From the NCBI GenBank assembly GCA_949361645.1, contig OX442421.1, forward strand, positions 641,001-705,000: DNA of 64,000 bases, given 5' to 3'. Source of the DNA: Spongilla lacustris. Its lineage: Eukaryota; Porifera; Demospongiae; Spongillida; Spongillidae. Every line of letters begins with the position of its first letter. The first letter of the stretch is position 1. Below, piece after piece: positions 36,259 through 45,649 of the stretch. Under the pieces are notes generated by a model. The model saw nothing but the letters and a program-made list of their open reading frames with translations. It was not told where the DNA came from and ran no database searches. The translations under genes were made by a program, and so were the position numbers.

Positions 36259-36705
36259 GGCTTGCCTCAGCCAATGCTAGGGTGGAGGATGGTGTCTCCT
36301 CTGAAGGCTTCACCACTGTGGTGCAGCCTGCAGCCAATGCAGGGGCAGCAGCCTTTCTGGTAACCATGGCACTCGGAAAGTTCCAAGGAGCAATTAGTGC
36401 TGTCACGCCCACCGGTTGTTTAATAACCAGAAGTCGCCTGTCTTTGGCGGTAGTGGGAACATATGCACGTTTTGCCTCTTCAGCAAACCACTCCACAAAG
36501 GACGCGCCATACATGATCTCTAGTACGGCTTCTGCCAAAGGCCTGAAGGGGGGCGGGTACGCACTTGCGCACTCCAGCTACACGATTTTAGCCAGGTCGT
36601 CTTTGTTCTGCATAATAAAGTTGTACCATCTTCTAAGCACCCCTGAACGTTCCTGACTCGATGACGCAGCCGTGAATGAGTACACATTGCGCAGTGCAAG
36701 AGTCA

Positions 36706-36752
36706 CCTTGGCCATAGATTAATAACCTTAGGTTATTAATCTATGCCTTGGC
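36706..36752. mobile_element. 33-bp perfect palindrome flanked by 7-bp direct repeats
   Basis: CATAGATTAATAACCT, one central base, and its exact reverse complement occupy 36713-36745. CCTTGGC flanks both sides (36706-36712 and 36746-36752). On the gene strand the repeat is GCCAAGG, the last exon bases plus the first donor base of the ALDH5A1-like gene. Confidence 0.85.
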
Positions 36753-37092
36753 GGTGTGGGCGGCCCATCCCTTCTGCGCTGTGTACGCTTCTTGAACGGC
36801 CACCGTCACATCCTCCTCGCCCATATCTGGTACCTTTGGGGCGGATAGTGTAGCGATTAGCGACACGGACATACCAGACACTACACACTTCGGCAATGAG
36901 TTGCTGATTGGATGGATTGTATACAGGGTAGAATTTTCATGAAACTGCATCGCTATCCACGTCTTGTTCTTCAGAAGCTGGGTGCGGGCAATAGCAGGAA
37001 CACCGCGTCCTAGGAAGTTAAGTGCATTGTAATGGTTCACAATATGGTCACGTGATGATTGGCGGCAAATTAATTTTAAACAGCGCGACAGA

Positions 37093-37625
37093 ATGGAAGG
37101 TATTACATGTAACTGTCTAGTTATGTACAACTTTAAACATCTTTATCTCTTTAGACGACGCTATGCATGGGTTTTCCAGCGACGACGAAGGGGTGGACCT
37201 ACTGGCGTCCATCCTAGATGGAGAGAAACAAAGTCTCAGTGGCCAGGAAGTGAAAAGAACCACTCGAACGTTATACGGGAGAAGAGCCATGTTGGTCCTT
37301 CTAGTGAACATGCTAGTGACGATGAGATGGCATTGATGAAAGGTGAGGATAGCTATACTGTTCTTCTCCTATGCCAGCTGTACGTGCATGTCACGTGCAG
37401 CCAAGCTTAAGACCATAGAAAACGAACTCCTGCAATTGAGGCAGATGGTAGCGAATGAGCGGCCGCCTCCAGTGAGCCCGAGAGCGGCTACGAAGGAGCA
37501 CCAAGATAGGATAGGCGAGTGATGTGATCACGTGGTGCAACTAGTTATCGCTCGTGCCTGTAGCTGTAAGACCAGCAAGTACCCCGGTGTGTGCACCAAC
37601 TGGTGGACCACCTCAGGAGCGGGAG
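37093..37625 (+). CDS. MCM10 5' exons
   Basis: ATGGAAG (37093-37099, donor gtatta), then exons 37155-37342, 37401-37518 and 37580-37625 join in consistent phase. The start MEDDAMHGFSSDDEGVDLLA matches the acidic N-terminus of MCM10, and KAKLKTIENELLQLRQMVAN matches its N-terminal coiled coil. MCM10 loads with CMG helicase at replication origins and binds DNA polymerase alpha. Exon 2 needs one base shift near 37258 (a gtgaaaagaacc run): the first half is read in one frame and SEHASDDEMALMK in another. The next conserved exons of the gene lie at 39820-41243, so the gene may continue there. Confidence 0.7.
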
Positions 37626-38102
37626 GTGAGCCTGGCAATAGCTAGGTAGAGGATGGAAGATGCAGAGGAAGGTATTGTCACTGAGAAACTTCAAATAAAG
37701 TTAGTAATGTGATGATGTGTGGTGAAGAGCTAGAGGATTATTGGGTCAGGATCACATTCCCACTAACCTCCTGGTAGCTTGTTTTAATAAGCTGTTAATT
37801 TAGAGAGGAGTATATTACATGTATTTCACATTAATCAAAGAACACATTCACGCACAAGATCCCACTACACCCTGTAAGGTACAACATCATTACATTGAAT
37901 TTGAACCTTGCAGAGAATGAGCTAAAACATATGCCCATAAGACTGCCTATAGATTACAAGCCATAGCAAGCACCACTTTACATGTACTTTTACATGTCCT
38001 TTCTGGGTATGAGAGGGGGAGGAGTGTGGGTATGGGAGGGGGATTTGTTAATTTTCTGGGTCAGAGTCATCGAATTCCTGCATATATAGACTCATCTTCA
38101 GT

Positions 38103-38409
38103 TTAGCCATCTCTGCTGCATTCCTCCTTGACCTCCACCTTCTCAGCATTTTCAGTTTCCATGGTGCCAAGATCATTCAGTTCTAAAGGGTACAGCAACT
38201 GCACAGGTGTTGTGGTCCCTGAAACAACACGCACAACCTTCTTGAGACACCTCTTGACAGGCCCAACTAACCTTTTGTAGAAGCAACTCTAAGCTTGGTC
38301 GTCAATTTATCCTCCCTGGCAACACCAAGGTGGTGTTAACAGTGTATTTGGTTGGACTCTCCACAGAGCTTAGGCTTATCTGATCTTGAATGAGGTGGTC
38401 ATCTCTGAT
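38103..38409 (-). CDS. coding-like minus-strand exon of an unrecognised gene (copy in duplication A)
   Basis: The frame reads LGFVESPTKYTINTTLVF-like sequence (diverged start here), SLELRVVSGTTTPVQLL-like sequence, and ends ENAEKVEVKEECSRDG with a stop. Copy B (46153-46378) shares it but breaks off inside VEEK, exactly at the duplication edge. Two further coding-like minus-strand blocks lie upstream in both copies (39020-39230 and 46760-47045: DGDEENGGELNRKWSNLPMS and LDLIADENELIAEIET). Copy A itself is interrupted by small indels. I cannot name the family. Confidence 0.4.
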
Positions 38410-40890
38410 AAAAATAAATTGACATGGCTCTAAAGCCCTAACATTGAATCATTGATGGACGTCAACTCTTTGATGTTAGTACAGAGTCCCAGTTAGTCTC
38501 GGCCCCAGACCCAACGGACGCAGCTGCGGATAGATTACATCACCGCTACGCGTCAGTAGGGTCTGGGGCCGAGACTAAGTCCCATTCTGTCTGGATGAAC
38601 ATGGTACATGGTAGTTAGCACACACACACACACTCCTTCATGGATACTAGATGCTAGCCCTTTGCCTTTCTTTGGTTGGCTGCCCACACACATTGCAATC
38701 AACACTCTCATCTTTTGGTCATATTTCTTTATTAGTTCGATCTTTTTCCAGTTCCAAGGTCCATATAGCAGCCTTTAATGCCCCCTCATCACGTTTGGCC
38801 ACATGACCCTTGGCTTCTGTTTATGCACTTATATGGCAAATACATGATGATGTAATACTAGAGCTTTAGCAAGGGATGTATCTAACACTGTGCAATTGTA
38901 CAGTTAGGTCAATTCTAGTTAAAGGTCTAGTAAACCGTAATAATATGATGCAACAACATTCTTCCTTCTTCTCTGATGGACATGGGAAGGTTACTCCACT
39001 TCCTATTGAGCTCACCACCATGGTATATAACACTCACCATTCTCTTCATCTCCATCAGGTGGAACTGCCATTGGTGATGCTGGCACTAGTGGTTACATTG
39101 AAAGAAAATAGTTTCTATCTCAGCGATTAATTCATTCTCGTCCGCTATTAAATCCAGAATTTTGAGCCCAGGTTCCATAGAATCTCTAGTTTCTTCTGAC
39201 ACTGTTGTTGTAGCTTGAAAGCATCGCAGTTCAGATAGGCCTGACCAATGACCTTCGATACGGGTGCCTTATGACCTGCGCGTATTCTTTTCTTTCATGC
39301 ATTTCAAAAGACACACTTTTTAAATCCCTGGATCAATTCTCAGGCTCGATAGGACCATGTAGAAACTCTCAATCGCTCGGATATGAACACGTTGGTGGTA
39401 TTCACACGAAGTCGTGATATATATTTATAATAATTCACATTAATAGTAAGGGTTCAACATGGTATGGGAGGGGAGGGAGAGGAGTGTAAATATTGTAACA
39501 GTACCTCTAAGTTCATTGTTCAGTGAAACTTTTATCTATATGAGGTATGTGTGAAGGTTATGTAATTACACCACTTACATTGGGACTCCTTTGTATTCAA
39601 ACTGCTCTGAATGGTATGATGTAATCTGATGATGTACCAATAGACTATACTTCAGCAATCTGATAATGTGTACTATGTACTTTGTGCATGTATTGGATTA
39701 CGTGATGTCACATCTGTACCTCACCCTCAAGGTTGTCTATTGTGTAGATCTCTGAAATGCATTGTAATGATGAAGACCCCTTGCCCCGTGCTATGGGATT
39801 CCACTCCCTTCCCTTCCAGGAACCCTCTCATCTCCAGTGACCAGATGAAACAGCGTATGGATGTGCGCAGGATGATTCGTCTACCAAACATTGGATCCCA
39901 CCTCAAAGGCTCAGATATAGGTGTGGTAGTGGACAAATTGCCTCCCCAAAGACTCCACTAAGGGAGATAAATTCAGTGTGTGGAAACTTTCAGACCTTAG
40001 CAGCCAGGAAATCGCTTGTCTCTGTTTGGCAAGGCCTTCCAGGAGCATTGGAAGACTCCTGCTGGCTATGTGGTGGCACTACTGAACCAACCATCATGCC
40101 TCATAAGGAGGTGGGCGGTGCTCCAGCCCCTGGCCTCCCTTAATGCGGTACCTCCTCAGTCAGGGGAGGTGGACAGGTCCAATGTGGCCCTCTCCCTGGA
40201 CCACCCTCAGAAGCTGATGCAGGTGGGCGTGTCCCAAGACTTCACTCTTCTGCAAGGCCACCACAATGAGAAGAAGTGTTCTAACTTTGCCAATAAATCA
40301 GACGGGGGTTTGTGCAAGGAGCATACAACAAGATGAGGTCACAGAAAATGTAGTGCCAGAGAGGGTGGGTTGTGTCCCTCCCCCTCACCTCCTCACACCT
40401 CCTCCCAGCTAAGATAAACTTTTTCAGAAGTCCAAGACAGAAGTGTTCTCCTATGGAGGACAGTCCTTTAGTGCAGGGGGAGGGGGTACCAGGGAACGGC
40501 ACTCAACAGATAAGCCAAGTGTCAAGCTATTTGCCCCAGGAGCCAGGGAGTCCGTAGCCAAGGTTACCACAGAGATTGCAAACACAAGACTCTCAAGTGG
40601 TGTCCATCGTGACAAGATGGGTGTGGTCACACACGAGTCCTCAGACCTTATGTGAGCTGCATGGTGTGTGCATGTGACTGTCATGAGTGTGCTCTATTTA
40701 GGAAGCAGGTGGCCAGAGGCCATACCATGGGAGCACAGTACCTCAACGTGCAGCAAATGAAAGAAGAGGAATCCAAAGATGGTTAGTTAACTATTGTAGG
40801 TAGGATTTGAGGTTAACATTTTTCAAAGTACAACCCAAGTATGTCATTGCCCTCCTAGGTGTGACTAAGAGTGCCTCTCAACTGTTCACT
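38134..40890 (+). repeat. segmental duplication, copy A (2.7 kb)
   Basis: Collinear and about identical with 46153-48890 over minus-strand exon remnants, introns and MCM10 exons. Differences: copy A alone carries a family-2 MITE (38493-38578) and a stop in the MCM10 zinc-binding exon. Copy B alone carries a (CA)n tract of about 50 bp and an internal 100-bp duplication (48025-48130). Confidence 0.95.
38493..38578. mobile_element. MITE family 2, 86 bp, with empty site in the paralogous copy
   Basis: TTAGTCTCGGCCCCAGACCC pairs with GGGTCTGGGGCCGAGACTAA. Flanks are GTCCCAG (38486-38492) and GTCCCAT. Copy B of the duplication reads gagtcccagtctgtctgg without the insert at about 46456-46473, which fixes the 7-bp duplication. 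Confidence 0.93.
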
Positions 40891-41243
40891 GAAAATAAAG
40901 TCCAAAGAAAAAGCCATTCCCACTCATGTGGTAACCAAGGCAACAAGTGGTTCAAAGGTTGGGGCAGAAGGCTCCTCAGATGGTGGAGATCTCTTCACTC
41001 CAGACATCATTCCAGTCACATTGCAAAGAGATGAGCCTTCAAAAGGCCCACCTCTGGTGCTAGGACTGTCAAGAAGGGGATTTCCCTGCCATCTCCTGCC
41101 CCGAGGCCACACAAGTCACATGACACACCTGTGCCTCCACCCACCTTGAAGCCATCTTCTGCTATGTGTGACTTCCCCCCAGCCAAGGCCAAGGTGTCAC
41201 CTGACGTGCAGAGCATCCTTAAGGCCAAGTCATCACACGACTG
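39820..41243 (+). pseudogene. MCM10 central and C-terminal exons, copy A
   Basis: After an acceptor (cccttccag) the exon reads NPLISSDQMKQRMDVRRMIR and GSDIGVVVDKLPP, then in shifted frames KGDKFSVWKLSDLSSQEIA, SLFGKAFQEHWKTPAGYVVA and LSLDHPQKLMQVGVSQDFTL: the OB-fold and zinc-finger region of MCM10 that binds DNA and polymerase alpha. Later exons give YGGQSF, VARGHTMGAQYLNVQQMK and, near 41230, VSPDVQSILKAKSSHD. An extra C at CCTCCCCAAAGAC, a shift at CGCTTGTCTCTG and a third near CTGAACCAACC are shared with copy B; copy A also has ATGTAG in place of ATGGAG. It then joins intron sequence of the protease gene at 41244. Confidence 0.82.
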
Positions 41244-41490
41244 ACAGGTGGGGATGGGGAGGAGGGTACAGGTGGGGGTGGGGAGGAGGGTACAGGTGGG
41301 GGTGGGGAGGAGGGTACAGGTGGGGGTGGGGAGGAGGGTACAGGTGGGGGTGGGGAGGAGGGTACAGGTGGGGATGGGGAGGAGGGTACAGGTGGGGGTG
41401 GGGAGGAGGGTACAGGTGGGGGTGGGGAGGAGGGTACAGGTGGGGATGGGGAGGAGGGTACAGGTGGGGGTGGGGGGAAGGGTACAGGTG
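41244..41490. repeat. 24-bp minisatellite (GGTGGGGAGGAGGGTACAGG), about 10 units
   Basis: The same unit is present about twice at 60756-60800, in the intron of the protease gene after the ADWGAGCYQ exon. Ten units here show expansion in the duplicated copy. The GWGGGYRWG and PHPHLYPP frames are repeat translations. Confidence 0.95.
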
Positions 41491-41743
41491 GGAGACATTT
41501 CTGACTCCATCAACATGTTGTATGGCTTGGAGGTTATGGTGCCACATTTAGCACACTGGTAGTCTGGGGACTAGGGCAGTGGTGGTCTGGGGATAGGACA
41601 ATGATCTCTTTATCACACAGATCACCTGCAAGTGATGGTACTTATTGGAAGCCAAACACTGCAGTGTCAGCCTGGAGTGACCGTAAGTGACCACGCCCCT
41701 GCCCCGCCCATCAGCATACACTTCACACCTTCCCTGTAGAAAG

Positions 41744-41905
41744 AAGTGTAGCATGTGGATGTCGTTTGGGCTACACAGTCCTGAAGAGGCGAGGGATGAG
41801 ATGAAAGCAGCAGGGGAGTGATGAGCAAGGGAACGAAAGCCTAGTCCACCATAATATGGACTGAGCTGTGCTTGCTGCCAATGAGAATCAGGGACACCCA
41901 CTGCA
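41744..41905 (-). mobile_element. reverse-transcriptase-type retroelement fragment
   Basis: Minus-strand frame SHWQQAQLSPYYGGLGFRSL and HHSPAAFISSLASSGL resembles the post-RT region (LPLSxGGLGLRSL-x-HSPAAYIAS) of the same retroelement class as 24246-24651 and 55144-55401. Protease-gene duplicate sequence lies on both sides. Confidence 0.6.
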
Positions 41906-42510
41906 GGTGGAGGGGTACTGGTGTGAGTGTGGAGCTTCTCGTGGAGGTGTGATGTGTGACCAAGGTGGGTGATAATGCTACGAAACACTCACACACACAC
42001 ATGTACACACATCTCTCTCACACACACACATGCAGCTCTTCCTTCCAGTCCTTCCTTCAACCACTCCTACCTCCTAGTCCCTATGGCCACATAGCTTCTC
42101 ACCAACATCTCCATCACCTTCACTCCACACACCTCATCCGGACTCCTCCTCCTCTTCACGACCACACCCACAGCAGCAGACAACTACATGGCCGTCAGCC
42201 TTAACAACACCAATATCATCGTGGAAACACACCTGGTGTCAGGTGTGGGTTGGAAGGTGGCTGTCATGGTGTTCAAGAGAGGTGCTCTCAAGAGCATCAA
42301 CAGCTATACTGTGGGAGGGTCCCCACTTCTGCAGGGGAGTCCCCTTCTGGTGTATGTGGGCGGAATACCTCCATTGCAACAGACCCAGTGGGAGTGGTGG
42401 AGTGGGTGTGTCCAGAATGTGGCAGTGAATGGACAAGTGGTCAGCCTGCATCACAAGTTCCAATGTCCTACCATGCTCCCCATAGCAATAATGACCTCAT
42501 TATATATAGG

Positions 42511-42653
42511 TTAGACACTGGAACCGAGGGATCTACGTGATTTAGAATCCCCGAGGGCCCTGGGCTGTAGCGTCCCGAGCGGTAGCGAGGGCGCTACTAA
42601 GGGCCCGAGGGGATTCTAAATCACGTGGATCCCGAAGGTGACAGTGTCTAGAC
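42511..42653. mobile_element. hairpin with TTAGAATCCCC arms
   Basis: ttagacactggaac..atctacgtgatttagaatcccc pairs with ggggattctaaatcacgtgg..gtgacagtgtctag. The 50-bp arms have a few mismatches and the loop is about 40 bp of GC-rich sequence. Confidence 0.8.
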
Positions 42654-42885
42654 AATAGCAACGCGTACGTAGCAACCAATAAATTATCACTCAACGCAGC
42701 AATTAGATACGTACATAGCAACCGTTTGAAGGTATACATTGGATATCCTTGGTGCCAATTTTTTTGACTGGTTATGCGATGGTTCCGATGTGAATGAAGC
42801 TTTTAAATTGGATGAATGAAGTTGCCGATTTGAACTTGCCGTCAGATTTGCCTACCACAAGTGGACGGCACACCGGAAATAAGCT

Positions 42886-43275
42886 CGCATGTGCAACGCT
42901 GCGGGAATAAGTGCGTTTAAAACCAATCATTCATTGAGAGCCACTGCTGCTACCCGCTTGTACCAGTCAGGAGTTGACGAGCAGTTGGTTATGGAACGAA
43001 CGGGGCATCGCAGTATCGACGGTATTCGCTCCTATAAAAGAACCGCTGATTTTCAGCGTGAGAATATTTTTGAATTGCAATGCATCAAAACGAGTGGGTA
43101 CCGTGTGTCCATGCCTTTGCCGATGGTACCAAAACATGCTGGCATAGAGTCTCCAAATGCAATGAAGAACGTCGTACCTAGAACGTATAATTTCCACTCT
43201 TGTGCAAACGTAACTTTTAATATACAGTATGGACCAACATGTACTAGTAATGCTCAGAGTATCAATGAGCACTGA
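42886..43275 (+). mobile_element. tyrosine recombinase C-terminal fragment (Crypton-like)
   Basis: The frame reads KTNHSLRATAATRLYQSGVD, ERTGHRSIDGIRSYKRT and ends with a stop at 43275. HSLR, GHRS and the Tyr of SYKR correspond to the H-x-x-R, H/W and nucleophilic tyrosine positions of tyrosine recombinases, in the version found in Cryptons and their ZMYM/KIAA1958-type relatives. The catalytic N-terminal arginine region is missing, so the enzyme is truncated. Hairpins with TTAGAATCCCC words lie on both sides. Confidence 0.82.
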
Positions 43276-43354
43276 GCTAACACTACAATATATCATGTAC
43301 GCAACTCATGTTATTTAATATTTAAAAAGGAGTACATGTATTCAAAAATGCCAG

Positions 43355-43470
43355 CGGGAGGGATTCTAAGTGCCAGTGGGGGGGATTCTAAGTGCCAGAG
43401 GGGGGGATTCTAAGTGCCCAGGGCACTTAGAATCCCCCCCCACTGGCACTTAGAGTCCCTCTCGAGGTTT
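43355..43470. repeat. tandem plus inverted GGATTCTAAGTGCC hairpin
   Basis: GGGATTCTAAGTGCCAG occurs three times in tandem, the last continuing into a perfect palindrome GGGGATTCTAAGTGCCCAGG and its complement. The word is shared with the hairpin at 42511-42653. Confidence 0.85.
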
Positions 43471-43529
43471 CTACCGCGTTTAGATACCTGTAATTGACCA
43501 ATCAGATTGCGCGAATCACTTCCGCTATT

Positions 43530-43640
43530 GTCTAAGTGTATGTGTGTATGTGTGTGTGAGTGTGTGTGTATGTGTGTGTGTGTATCTGTGTATGTGTGTG
43601 TGCGTATCTGTGTGTGAGTGTGTGTGTGTGTGAGTGTGTA
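43530..43640. repeat. GT-rich microsatellite (interrupted)
   Basis: (GT)n with ta, ag and atct interruptions. Confidence 0.95.
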
Positions 43641-43839
43641 ACGTCTTATGCTAGCAACACACAGGGGATGTCAGTGGCATTGTAATGATCTGGTGACAGC
43701 ATTTTTTTTGCAGTAGAGGCAACATGTACGAGCTAGGCATACACCACTATATGGGTTGAATTCTGTACAGCAAAAATGTAGCTTGGTTCGACAAGTAATC
43801 ATACGGAAAAATATATAGTGAAAGGTGTTTTATTAATTA

Positions 43840-44061
43840 TTGAAAGATAAGCTAGAAGCTATTCGTAATGCTGGATTTCAGGGTACAGATGATGCTGTGT
43901 CAACCTTTAAATCATACTATTTGAAAAACACTTCATATCATGTAAAAGATAAGAAGACACTACGAGACAGTTCAGTTTGTGAGTTTGAGGATGAAGGAAT
44001 CAGAAGGCTTGGGTCAGTTAGAAAATTCTGTATATTGATAGAAGACCTTTTGCTATACTGA
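43840..44061 (+). CDS. unrecognised open frame
   Basis: Reads KLEAIRNAGFQGTDDAVSTF and KNTSYHVKDKKTLRDSSVCE without a stop and looks protein-like, but no family or splice context is recognised. The annotated start is not a clear ATG context. Confidence 0.25.
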   Translation: MKDKLEAIRNAGFQGTDDAVSTFKSYYLKNTSYHVKDKKTLRDSSVCEFEDEGIRRLGSVRKFCILIEDLLLY

Positions 44062-44526
44062 ATTGATGTCTTAATTTGAGAGACAGCAGGATGGCATTTT
44101 GAACGACATACCATTTAGCAAGCCTGACTTAGCAAATGCAGCAACAGATATATTCTTTGTAAAAGTGAAGAAAGTGTCTATTACAAAGATTATTACAGTA
44201 GCTTCCGTCATTAATACAGAAATGCATATACATATCCCTATAGCTATCAAACATTCTCATAGTGTATAGTGATATATTTACTGAGAAATAATGGAGCTGA
44301 GTTATACTTGTTGTATGCTGTTTTGACATTATAAATGTAATTTGCATCAGTGTAATGTACAGAAACCTCACTAAAAGGGGCAGTAAATTAATGAGTACCT
44401 CTTGTCCTATGCTCTGACGCAGAACTCAAAGTACCTTACACATTTCTTGCCCGTGAAGGCAAGATCTTGAGTAATCTTGGGCAAGACTTGCCCAAGAAGG
44501 CAAAGTCTTGCGCAAGAACTTTTTGC

Positions 44527-44684
44527 TGGGTGGTGTAGGGTCACTTAGCATATGGCTGGTGTAGGGTCACTTAGCATATGGCTGGTGTAGGGTCACTTAG
44601 CATATGGCTGGTGTAGGGTCACTTAGCATATGGCTGGTGTAGGGTCACTTAGCATATGGCTGGTGTAGGGTCACTTAGCATATG
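44527..44684. repeat. 26-bp tandem repeat, six units
   Basis: The unit GGCTGGTGTAGGGTCACTTA plus GCATAT is nearly perfect in all six copies. Confidence 0.97.
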
Positions 44685-44821
44685 TAATGGTTACTATACA
44701 TGTACATGTACATACAATGTATGTATGCTGTTTCGTGCCAGTACATGTACAAGTACATGTAAATGTATGCACATGTGTGCTTCACACGTATGCACGTGAA
44801 GTCCTATCTTCCTCTGCCCAG

Positions 44822-45004
44822 GCCGGTGTTGAGGCTCGTATCAGTGAACTGGAGGAGCTGGCTGCCAGCAGGTACCTGCATCTTGTGGAGTTCAAACAGC
44901 TGCACCAGTTTGAGCGTGAGTGTGACAAGGTGGAGCAGTGGATCATGGAGAAGCTGGCTGTAACCAACAACGAAGAGCTTGGGAAAGACCTTGAACATGT
45001 GGAG
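44822..45004 (+). CDS. single spectrin-repeat exon
   Basis: Acceptor cctctgcccag, 61 codons in phase 0, donor gtattg. It reads AGVEARISELEELAASRYLH and LHQFERECDKVEQWIMEKL, the helix pattern of a spectrin repeat with the conserved W in helix A of the next unit (VEQWI) and a following NEELGKDLEHVE. Such repeats build spectrin, alpha-actinin and plakin rods under the membrane. No second exon of the gene is nearby, so this is probably a displaced or duplicated exon. Confidence 0.7.
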
Positions 45005-45137
45005 GTATTGTACATGTACGGCATTGTTAAAGTTTTATACAGTCTCTAATATTACTTTATCCAATTATACATTTGCTACATGCCAATATGGGATGATGTA
45101 TAGTCTCCCTCCAATTTTGTACATTACGTGTATTTAC

Positions 45138-45229
45138 AGCATTGCATATTTGTCCACGGAAACCTGGACTGCATCCTTCGAGTTTTTCTTGCGCGACGCA
45201 GCCCCACCCTTCTTTCTCTTAGGAGGCAT
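45138..45229 (-). CDS. first coding exon of an unrecognised gene (MPPKRKK start)
   Basis: On the minus strand ATG at 45229 opens MPPKRKKGGAASRKKNSKDA followed by VQVSVDKYAML and a donor (gtaaat). The lysine-rich start may be a nuclear-localisation or microtubule/nucleic-acid binding tail. The next exon was not found. It is head-to-head with the VPS13B-type exon; the start codons are 115 bp apart. Confidence 0.5.
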
Positions 45230-45344
45230 TATCGATCCATTAAATTTTGTTTTTGTTTTTACAGAGATAGTTACGTAATGGACTCCAATTAGATTAATTT
45301 AAATTAAACAGTACATGTGAAACAATGTGCACGGCTCTTCCAAA
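45230..45344. promoter_or_regulatory. candidate bidirectional promoter
   Basis: Only 115 bp separate two divergent start codons. The interval holds the palindrome TTACGTAA (45271-45278), a T-rich stretch and an AT-rich attagattaatttaaatt segment; no TATA box at a standard distance is obvious. Inferred from geometry alone. Confidence 0.4.
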
Positions 45345-45546
45345 ATGTTGGAGAGCTACATAACCCCGCTCGTTCTGTCCTACGTGGACAAGTACGTCAA
45401 AAATCTTAAGCCGTCTGACCTTCAACTCTTGTTTTGGGGTGGCGATGCCGTGCTGAAGAACTTTGAACTCCGTCTCGACGTATTAGAGAAAGAGCTGGGC
45501 TACCCCTTGGAGTTCAAAAGCGGCCGTGTACAGGATCTTAATGGAC
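45345..45546 (+). CDS. VPS13B-type first exon (chorein N-terminus)
   Basis: ATG opens MLESYITPLVLSYVDKYVKN, then LKPSDLQLLFWGGDAVLKNF, ELRLDVLEKELGYPLEFKSG, ending at donor gtaagg. This matches the start of VPS13B, not the VPS13A/C/D start, and forms the beginning of the bridge-like lipid-transfer groove that acts at Golgi and endosome contacts. The expected next exon (LRIHVPWTKL) was not found in the following 600 bp, where the segmental duplication begins, so the gene may be cut off here. Confidence 0.8.
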
Positions 45547-45649
45547 GTAAGGGTTGCAAAGAATTAAGGAAACTCGTTGACAGGGCTATATTTACAACTT
45601 TAGCTACATGTAACTAGTCCACAGCTTCATGGACCTGTTGTGTTATAAT

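Larger units (their letters stand above)
35541..37010 (-). pseudogene. ALDH5A1-like succinate-semialdehyde dehydrogenase, broken 5' part
   Basis: Minus-strand exons follow ALDH5A1 order: RTQLLKNKTWIAMQFHENS (near 36970), VPDMGEEDVTVAVQEAYTAQ (36747-36833), [20 protein letters not shown] through [12 protein letters not shown] and [17 protein letters not shown] (36266-36652), and [19 protein letters not shown] to STYIGK (35541-35684). The enzyme oxidises succinate semialdehyde in mitochondrial GABA breakdown; the catalytic Glu and Cys exons are not in the window. Lesions: a 33-bp palindrome inserted at an exon-intron border, an in-frame TAG after DDLAKIV, and a changed ECGKPL site. The last intron uses a GC donor and is filled by a purine minisatellite. 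No native start codon is visible. It lies head-to-head with MCM10. Confidence 0.8.
41244..42510 (+). pseudogene. partial, decayed copy of the M8-EGF-laminin-G protease gene
   Basis: 41590-41745 matches the exon for VMVLIGSQTLQC plus the next intron and acceptor of 60955-61112. 41906-42000 matches the VEGYWCEC EGF piece of 62675-62745. 42040-42510 matches the last laminin-G exon (62833-63310), with a 36-bp deletion (copy reads VGWKVAVMVFKRGAL) and a small duplication before the acceptor. The middle exons are missing and replaced by a retroelement piece. It lies directly behind MCM10 copy A. Confidence 0.88.

Noticed and set aside
35348..36656. Long Pro/Ser/Leu and Glu/Gly/Arg frames on both strands
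   Set aside because: Translations of the purine minisatellite; only their ends are true ALDH5A1-like exon sequence.
41016..41562. GWGGGYRWG, PHPHLYPP and TPTCTLLP repeat proteins
   Set aside because: Frames of the 24-bp minisatellite.
44527..44684. CRISPR or telomere repeat
   Set aside because: Six head-to-tail 26-bp units without spacers and without a telomere motif.
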